9,686 nt of DNA from Planctomycetota bacterium (GTDB lineage Bacteria > Planctomycetota > UBA8742 > JACQVU01), in assembly GCA_016209585.1 (NCBI GenBank), contig JACQVU010000369.1, positions 1 through 9,686 of the forward strand, given 5' to 3'. A model generated the notes under the pieces. The model was not told the DNA's origin, searched no databases, and saw only the letters and a list, made by a program, of their open reading frames with translations. The translations under genes were made by a program, and so were the position numbers. Below, piece by piece: positions 6,617 through 9,686 of this stretch. How positions within the stretch are numbered: position 1 is the first letter of the stretch; every line of letters starts with the position of its first letter.

Positions 6617-7243
6617 TTACGCGCCCTTGTTCTCGCGCCCGTTCACGCCTTCCAGCGCGCGGACCACGGCGGCTGCGCCTTCGGCGATGTCGGCCTCGGA
6701 GCCGCCCAGGTAGAGCCGGCCGAAGGCGCCGTAGGGGCGGCACTCGACCAGCGTGATGGGGGCGGCCTTCTCAGCCTCGTTGGCCGCGTAGATGGCGTAG
6801 GCCGCGGGGTGGCATTCGAGGATATAGAGCGTCTGGGAGGCGAGGATCATCGACCCGCCGCGGTTGCGGTTGATGAGCATGGCCTGGTAGTCGGTGATCC
6901 GTGTGATGATCTCCGACGACATCACCTTCGGCTTCAGGCGGTCGCGCGCCGTCAGTTCCAGGTGCGACAGAATGTGGTTCCCCGCCGACATCACTTCGCC
7001 CTGCTCCTGGTGGTGCACTTCCAGCACGCCGTAGGCGCGCTCCACCACCTGCACCGCGGGCTTCACCTGCGTTTTTTTCACCGCCACGTCGGTCACGCGG
7101 TTGATGGCGATGCCCGGTTGAATCTCGACCCACAGCGACGCGTCGTGCGTGATGGGCAGGTAGCCCCTCGCCGTCGAGCAGACGAGAGCGCACGTCTGCG
7201 GTTGAAGGTCGTCGAGGAAGATGTAGGAGCGAAGTTCGGCCAT
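6617..7243 (-). CDS. EutL-like tandem-domain BMC shell protein (BMC-T)
   Basis: A 208-aa protein of BMC-T size. Such proteins form pseudohexameric trimers that tile the facets of microcompartment shells and often carry a larger gated pore. The first half (about 12-97) ends with VVERAYGVLEVHHQEQGEVM and AGNHIL, resembling the order in EutL, where the fold is circularly permuted. The second half (about 112-198) has ECHPAAYAIYAANEAEKAA, ITLVECRPYGAFGRLYLGG and the closing helix EADIAEGAAAVVRAL, a recognisable BMC half. Four Cys (18, 22, 144, 168) are present; whether any line the pore cannot be told here. ATG 7243 lies 7 nt after the stop of the DUF1828 gene, with no strong ribosome binding site, suggesting re-initiation. 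A TTG start at 7273 is less likely. It is the last gene of the operon. Family assignment is by pattern only. Confidence 0.72.
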   Translation of the reverse strand: MAELRSYIFLDDLQPQTCALVCSTARGYLPITHDASLWVEIQPGIAINRVTDVAVKKTQVKPAVQVVERAYGVLEVHHQEQGEVMSAGNHILSHLELTARDRLKPKVMSSEIITRITDYQAMLINRNRGGSMILASQTLYILECHPAAYAIYAANEAEKAAPITLVECRPYGAFGRLYLGGSEADIAEGAAAVVRALEGVNGRENKGA

Positions 7244-7250
7244 GAGAAAT

Positions 7251-8027
7251 TCAGGCTGCCGCGAGAAGTTCAATCAACATCGGCTTTTCCGACAGACCGA
7301 CGACGGTCGAATAATCGCGGAGACGGTCGAGATCCTCGGCGCGGTAGACATCGACCCGATCGTCGAAGACCGTCACCCGCTGGTCCCTGACTTTGGCCCG
7401 CGCGAGGTCGTACCACTTGCGAAACAGTTCGTTCGCCAGAACGTGCGCCTGCGAACTCTGCCGGGGAGCCAAGGTGAGCACCGCGGACCTATAGCGAGGC
7501 CCGATGACCAGAAAGTCGATCCGAATGATCCTGCCCTCGCGTACGACTCGCTCGACGCCGGCGGTGTAATCCAACTCGGCATCAACCAGAACCTCTTCAA
7601 CTTCCTCGGCGAACACGCTCTCAAGAGAGAGACGCCGCGTGAACAGGAGATCGCTGACGCGGAGGCATGCCTGCCCCAGCCGGAGCATGGCCTCCGGCAG
7701 CGCTTCGTCGGAGGTCAGCGGGACTTCCAGCACGGCCCCTTTCAGTTCCACGCCGTAGGGTTTGATGGCGTCGTCCAGCAGAGCAGTGCGTTTCTTCGAC
7801 AGCCACGGCTTCACCTGCATGTTGAGCAACAGGGAAATAGTCTGCCCCATGTCACTGAGACTCGACACCTGATACGTCCCTTCGCTCGGCAGGAACACCT
7901 CGATGGACGAGCCGTCCGGGTAGGTGAAAGCCGTTTCGATACGCAGGTGCCCTTTGGGAACCCGGTCGATTCCCCTGACGAGGCTGTGCGCCTTCAGCAG
8001 TTGTTCGATGCGATCTGGCGTAATCAC
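7251..8027 (-). CDS. DUF1828-type protein embedded in the shell operon
   Basis: A 258-aa soluble protein. The N-terminal third carries the pattern I associate with DUF1828: TAFTYPDGSSIEVFLPSEG (32-50) followed by SSLSDMGQTISLLL (55-68). The C-terminal part (about 165-250) has a second domain with FLVIGPRYRSAVLTL, a helix ANELFRKWYDLARAK, and strands TVFDD and VDVYRAEDL, possibly DUF1829-like. Neither domain has a biochemical role I can name; I associate them with phage and other mobile or accessory regions. The start is GTG 8027, overlapping the upstream stop by 4 bp (GTGA), so the two are likely translationally coupled. Hand counts of two 60-base stretches here (7261-7320 and 7801-7860) give 32/60 GC each, against 38/60 in BMC-T (6841-6900) and 45/60 in BMC-H (8581-8640). 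That fits a separate origin from the shell genes. Confidence 0.7.
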   Translation of the reverse strand: MITPDRIEQLLKAHSLVRGIDRVPKGHLRIETAFTYPDGSSIEVFLPSEGTYQVSSLSDMGQTISLLLNMQVKPWLSKKRTALLDDAIKPYGVELKGAVLEVPLTSDEALPEAMLRLGQACLRVSDLLFTRRLSLESVFAEEVEEVLVDAELDYTAGVERVVREGRIIRIDFLVIGPRYRSAVLTLAPRQSSQAHVLANELFRKWYDLARAKVRDQRVTVFDDRVDVYRAEDLDRLRDYSTVVGLSEKPMLIELLAAA

Positions 8028-8473
8028 CGCGCGACATCCTCTGGTGAATGGAAGACCCCGCCAACGTGGCTGATCGCTCCCATCCGGCAGAACTCGTGGA
8101 ACAAGTCCTCGATGCTCTTCGTCAAAAGGTCGGGCCGATCAACAACGCCGTCCGGAAGGTTCCGGTCAGGGCGCCGATCGGTCTGCAGCGCGTGCTTGTG
8201 CCTTCTGCCGGCGGGTCGGTGGGCGGGGCCGCGAACATCCAGGCGGCAGATCGGCCCCACGCTGACCATGTGAACGTTGAAGTTCACCGAGCCCACTTCT
8301 GGATTGTACGTGATCGTCAGGCGGGCATCGACTTCATGCGCGTTCTCGATGCGCACGTCTTCCGCGACCAACAATGGGGCGACCTTCCTTCCTTTGGAGA
8401 AGGAGACATCGCCGCGGATGACCTTCCCCGGGAGATCCCGAAGTACCTCGAACTCGGTGCGGTTCATTCTCAT
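8024..8473 (-). CDS. 149-aa unrecognised partner of the DUF1828 protein
   Basis: A small soluble protein without signal peptide or membrane segment. Conserved-looking blocks are APLLVAEDVRIENAHEVDAR (32-51), TYNPEVGSVNFNVH (55-68), VGPICRLDV (72-80) and the basic cluster HRPAGRRHKHAL (85-96). The last packs three histidines and four arginine/lysine residues into 12 positions, which could bind metal or nucleic acid. The end has EDLFHEFCRMGAI. I think it belongs to a recently named domain-of-unknown-function family that travels with DUF1828 proteins, but I am not certain of the number. ATG 8473 overlaps the BMC-H stop by 4 bp (ATGA), and its own stop overlaps the DUF1828 start by 4 bp. So it is translated from the shell message. 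A second ATG at 8467 is possible. Confidence 0.7.
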   Translation of the reverse strand: MRMNRTEFEVLRDLPGKVIRGDVSFSKGRKVAPLLVAEDVRIENAHEVDARLTITYNPEVGSVNFNVHMVSVGPICRLDVRGPAHRPAGRRHKHALQTDRRPDRNLPDGVVDRPDLLTKSIEDLFHEFCRMGAISHVGGVFHSPEDVAR

Positions 8474-8769
8474 TCCTTCGAGGCACCGCCACCCGTGGGT
8501 TTGGGCAGAATCTGCTCGATCTCCTCGTGCGGGCGCGGAATGACGTGCACGCTGATCAGTTCCCCCACCCGCTGGGCGGCTGCGGCGCCGGCGTCGGTGG
8601 CGGCTTTCACGGCGCCGACCTCGCCACGGACCATGACCGTGACGTAGCCGCCGCCGATGACCTCTTTGCCGATGAGGGTGACCTTGGCGGCCTTGACCAT
8701 GGCGTCCGCCGCCTCGATGGAGCCGACCAGGCCGCGGGTTTCAATCAGACCGAGAGCGATTTGACTCAT
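8470..8769 (-). CDS. Hexameric BMC-H shell protein of a bacterial microcompartment
   Basis: A 99-aa protein with a single BMC domain, the usual size for the PduA/EutM/CcmK/CsoS1 group. Hexamers of such proteins tile the flat facets of microcompartments and pass small metabolites through a central pore. Features: the opening strand and helix ALGLIETRGLVGSIEAADAM (5-24), KAAKVTLIGKEVIGGGYVTV (26-45) with the pore-loop IGGG at 38-41, MVRGEVGAVKAATDAG (46-61) and SVHVIPRPHEEIEQILP (73-89). The tail is short and Gly/Ser/Lys-rich. ATG 8769 has a weak GGA 8 nt upstream. The gene is first of four tightly packed genes and lies 27 bp after the GxxExxY gene. The family is certain; substrate and compartment type cannot be read from BMC-H alone. 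Confidence 0.95.
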   Translation of the reverse strand: MSQIALGLIETRGLVGSIEAADAMVKAAKVTLIGKEVIGGGYVTVMVRGEVGAVKAATDAGAAAAQRVGELISVHVIPRPHEEIEQILPKPTGGGASKE

Positions 8770-8796
8770 GTCGTTAAATCCGATGGGTGTGATTCG

Positions 8797-9267
8797 TCAG
8801 TCATCCACAGATTTCACGGATTCCGCGGATGTCCGGCCCAGAGTAAGGATAACGCGCTTGTATTCGAGGGAGCGGCCTCCAAAGTTCAGGAAGAGGCCCG
8901 TCTCCATCCCGGTGGCTTTCAGGTAGTTGATCACCTGTCCTTCCTCCACTCCGCTCAGTTTCGCCAATGCCTTGCACTCCGCGATGACGGAATCATAACA
9001 GACGAAATCAGCGCGGTACATGCACTTGAGCCGGACTCCGCGATAAAGAACTGGGAGTTCCGCCTCCCGGCGGAAAGGGACGCGTCGCGCCGACAGTTCA
9101 TGGGCCATCGCTTCCTGGTAGACGGCTTCCAAAAAACCTCCCCCCAACTCCCGATGCACCGCCATTGCGGCGCCGATGATCGCGTACGTCCGTGGATCGT
9201 CGCTCGATGTTCGACCCGCTTCCGAACGTGGTCCCTCCACGGATTGAATGCCGTCGCTCAGTGCCAT
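8797..9267 (-). CDS. GxxExxY protein (PD-(D/E)XK nuclease-like fold)
   Basis: A 156-aa protein of the GxxExxY family. The name-giving motif is GFLEAVY (44-50), inside AVHRELGGGFLEAVYQEAM. Candidate nuclease-core residues are Glu47, Asp87 (YRADFV) and the ExK pair Glu97/Lys99 (IAECKA), followed by QVINYLKATG (111-120). This is the PD-(D/E)XK pattern, but activity has not to my knowledge been established for the family. Two 33-bp inverted repeats bound the gene. The start ATG (9265-9267) lies at the inner edge of one copy, and the last 11 residues (about TSAESVKSVDD) are encoded by the other, ending at a TGA on its outer edge. The ~24 residues before DPRTYAIIGAAM look like an added N-terminus. 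There is no ribosome binding site near the ATG. It interrupts the microcompartment operon. Confidence 0.85.
   Translation of the reverse strand: MALSDGIQSVEGPRSEAGRTSSDDPRTYAIIGAAMAVHRELGGGFLEAVYQEAMAHELSARRVPFRREAELPVLYRGVRLKCMYRADFVCYDSVIAECKALAKLSGVEEGQVINYLKATGMETGLFLNFGGRSLEYKRVILTLGRTSAESVKSVDD
8799..8831. repeat. Inverted repeat, left copy, bounding the GxxExxY gene
   Basis: 33 bp matching the complement of 9265-9297 at 29 of 33 positions, with an identical 17-bp core CAGATTTCACGGATTCC. The copy lies inside the 3' end of the gene; the T of its TGA stop is the outermost base pair of the repeat. Confidence 0.9.
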
Positions 9268-9297
9268 CTGTGGAATCCGTGAAATCTGCGGACGACT
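9265..9297. repeat. Inverted repeat, right copy, bounding the GxxExxY gene
   Basis: Complement of 8799-8831 with four mismatches. On the minus strand it lies immediately upstream of, and includes, the ATG of the gene, so it takes the place of a normal ribosome-binding region. It is 25 bp from the stop of the upstream gene. Confidence 0.9.
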
Positions 9298-9322
9298 TCC
9301 GACTATGCGAGATTCTCGCAGA

Positions 9323-9685
9323 TCACACGCAGTGGCCACAATCCCCAACCGTGCAATTCTTGACCGCGCAGGTGTGCGGCGCGCGCGAGCGTTGTTCGAT
9401 CAACCGCCGAATCTCGGCCGCGGCCATCACCCCTCCCGCGATCCGAGCGTTCATGGGTTCGCCCATCCGGCCGTGCGAGGTCGTGGGCGCCACCAGGTGC
9501 GCCACCTCCGCCGCCGGCTGGTGGGCCGCGGTGGTCGGCGCGGCCGGATTGCGTTCTTCCGGTCCGGGCGTCGGCGTCGGCGCGGGCGGGGCCGGGCGGG
9601 CGTCGGATCGACGCGGGTCAGAACGTGGGCGCGCGGCGGGCGCTTCGGCGCGCGCGCCGCCGACCCACCCAGCCGCGAGATAGGG
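9323..9685 (-). CDS. 3' end of a gene, possible microcompartment cargo with a cysteine-rich tail
   Basis: This frame is open from the right edge to TGA at 9323; the true start lies outside the window. The visible 120 residues are not the catalytic part. First comes a long Pro/Ala/Thr linker (about 70 residues, for example APPAPTPTPGPEERNPAAPT), then a predicted amphipathic helix (IAGGVMAAAEIRRLIEQR), then the tail CAVKNCTVGDCGHCV with a CX4CX4CX2C arrangement. A disordered linker plus a short helix at a terminus is how known microcompartment enzymes carry encapsulation peptides, and the gene lies directly upstream of shell genes, so a cargo role is a reasonable inference. The four cysteines could hold Zn or an Fe-S cluster. 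An internal GTG at 9505 is not a likely start because coding continues upstream of it. The enzyme family cannot be told from this fragment. Confidence 0.55.
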   Translation of the reverse strand, partial: PYLAAGWVGGARAEAPAARPRSDPRRSDARPAPPAPTPTPGPEERNPAAPTTAAHQPAAEVAHLVAPTTSHGRMGEPMNARIAGGVMAAAEIRRLIEQRSRAPHTCAVKNCTVGDCGHCV

Positions 9686-9686
9686 C

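Noticed and set aside
7242..8273. A 343-codon + strand frame opposite the DUF1828 gene and its partner
   Set aside because: It has no domain pattern and lies antisense to two coupled genes with good starts and overlaps.
9268..9348. A longer N-terminus for the GxxExxY protein starting at 9348
   Set aside because: The extra residues would be read from the inverted repeat and would overlap the end of the upstream gene; the ATG at 9267 is at the repeat edge and suffices.
9192..9683. A + strand frame near the right edge
   Set aside because: It reads through the inverted repeat and then antisense to the partial cargo gene, giving Arg/Ala/Gly-rich sequence without a motif.
1..9686. tRNA, rRNA, known riboswitch or origin of replication
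   Set aside because: I saw no tRNA-like cloverleaf with a TTC-loop pattern, no rRNA-like conserved blocks, no riboswitch consensus and no DnaA-box cluster; covariance-model searches were not possible here.

Overview
This is a GC-rich window from a Gram-negative bacterium; lptB, the ATPase of the lipopolysaccharide-transport machinery, implies an outer membrane. The density of short dispersed intergenic repeats, a GxxExxY gene bounded by repeats, and microcompartment shell genes next to a PP2C-type phosphatase recall uncultured lineages around the Planctomycetes/PVC or similar phyla. No marker gene in the window fixes the taxonomy, so that is only an impression.

Left part (1-1947, + strand): an open frame entering from the left edge runs in frame into a probable exported alpha-helical protein (294-1460) that has its own ribosome binding site and signal peptide. 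A small unrecognised gene, or the remnant of a longer one, follows (1630-1947). Middle (2004-4642, - strand): a secreted protein with a low-complexity tail, then argB (acetylglutamate kinase), then lptB. Between the secreted-protein gene and argB lies about 150 bp of repeats, flanked by two copies of the first ~35 bp of argB. One copy starts the live gene and the other is frameshifted and dead. A divergent intergenic region separates this block from a + strand FHA-GAF-PP2C regulator (4768-6597).

Right part (6617-9686, - strand, convergent with the regulator): a bacterial microcompartment (BMC) shell operon. In transcription order it contains the 3' end of a gene running in from the right edge, a GxxExxY gene bounded by 33-bp inverted repeats, a hexameric BMC-H shell protein, a 149-aa unrecognised protein, a DUF1828-type protein, and a tandem-domain EutL-like BMC-T shell protein. 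The right-edge gene has a Pro/Ala-rich linker, a short amphipathic helix and a four-cysteine tail, which suggests encapsulated cargo. The last four genes overlap by 4 bp or lie 7 bp apart, so they are probably co-translated.

The points most worth following are: (i) two non-shell genes translationally coupled between two shell genes, with lower GC in the stretches sampled; (ii) the repeat-bounded nuclease-fold gene inside the operon, whose start codon and last residues lie in the repeats; (iii) the cysteine-rich tail on the candidate cargo; (iv) the duplication of the argB start around a repeat element. The pentameric vertex protein, signature enzyme and substrate of the compartment are not visible here.
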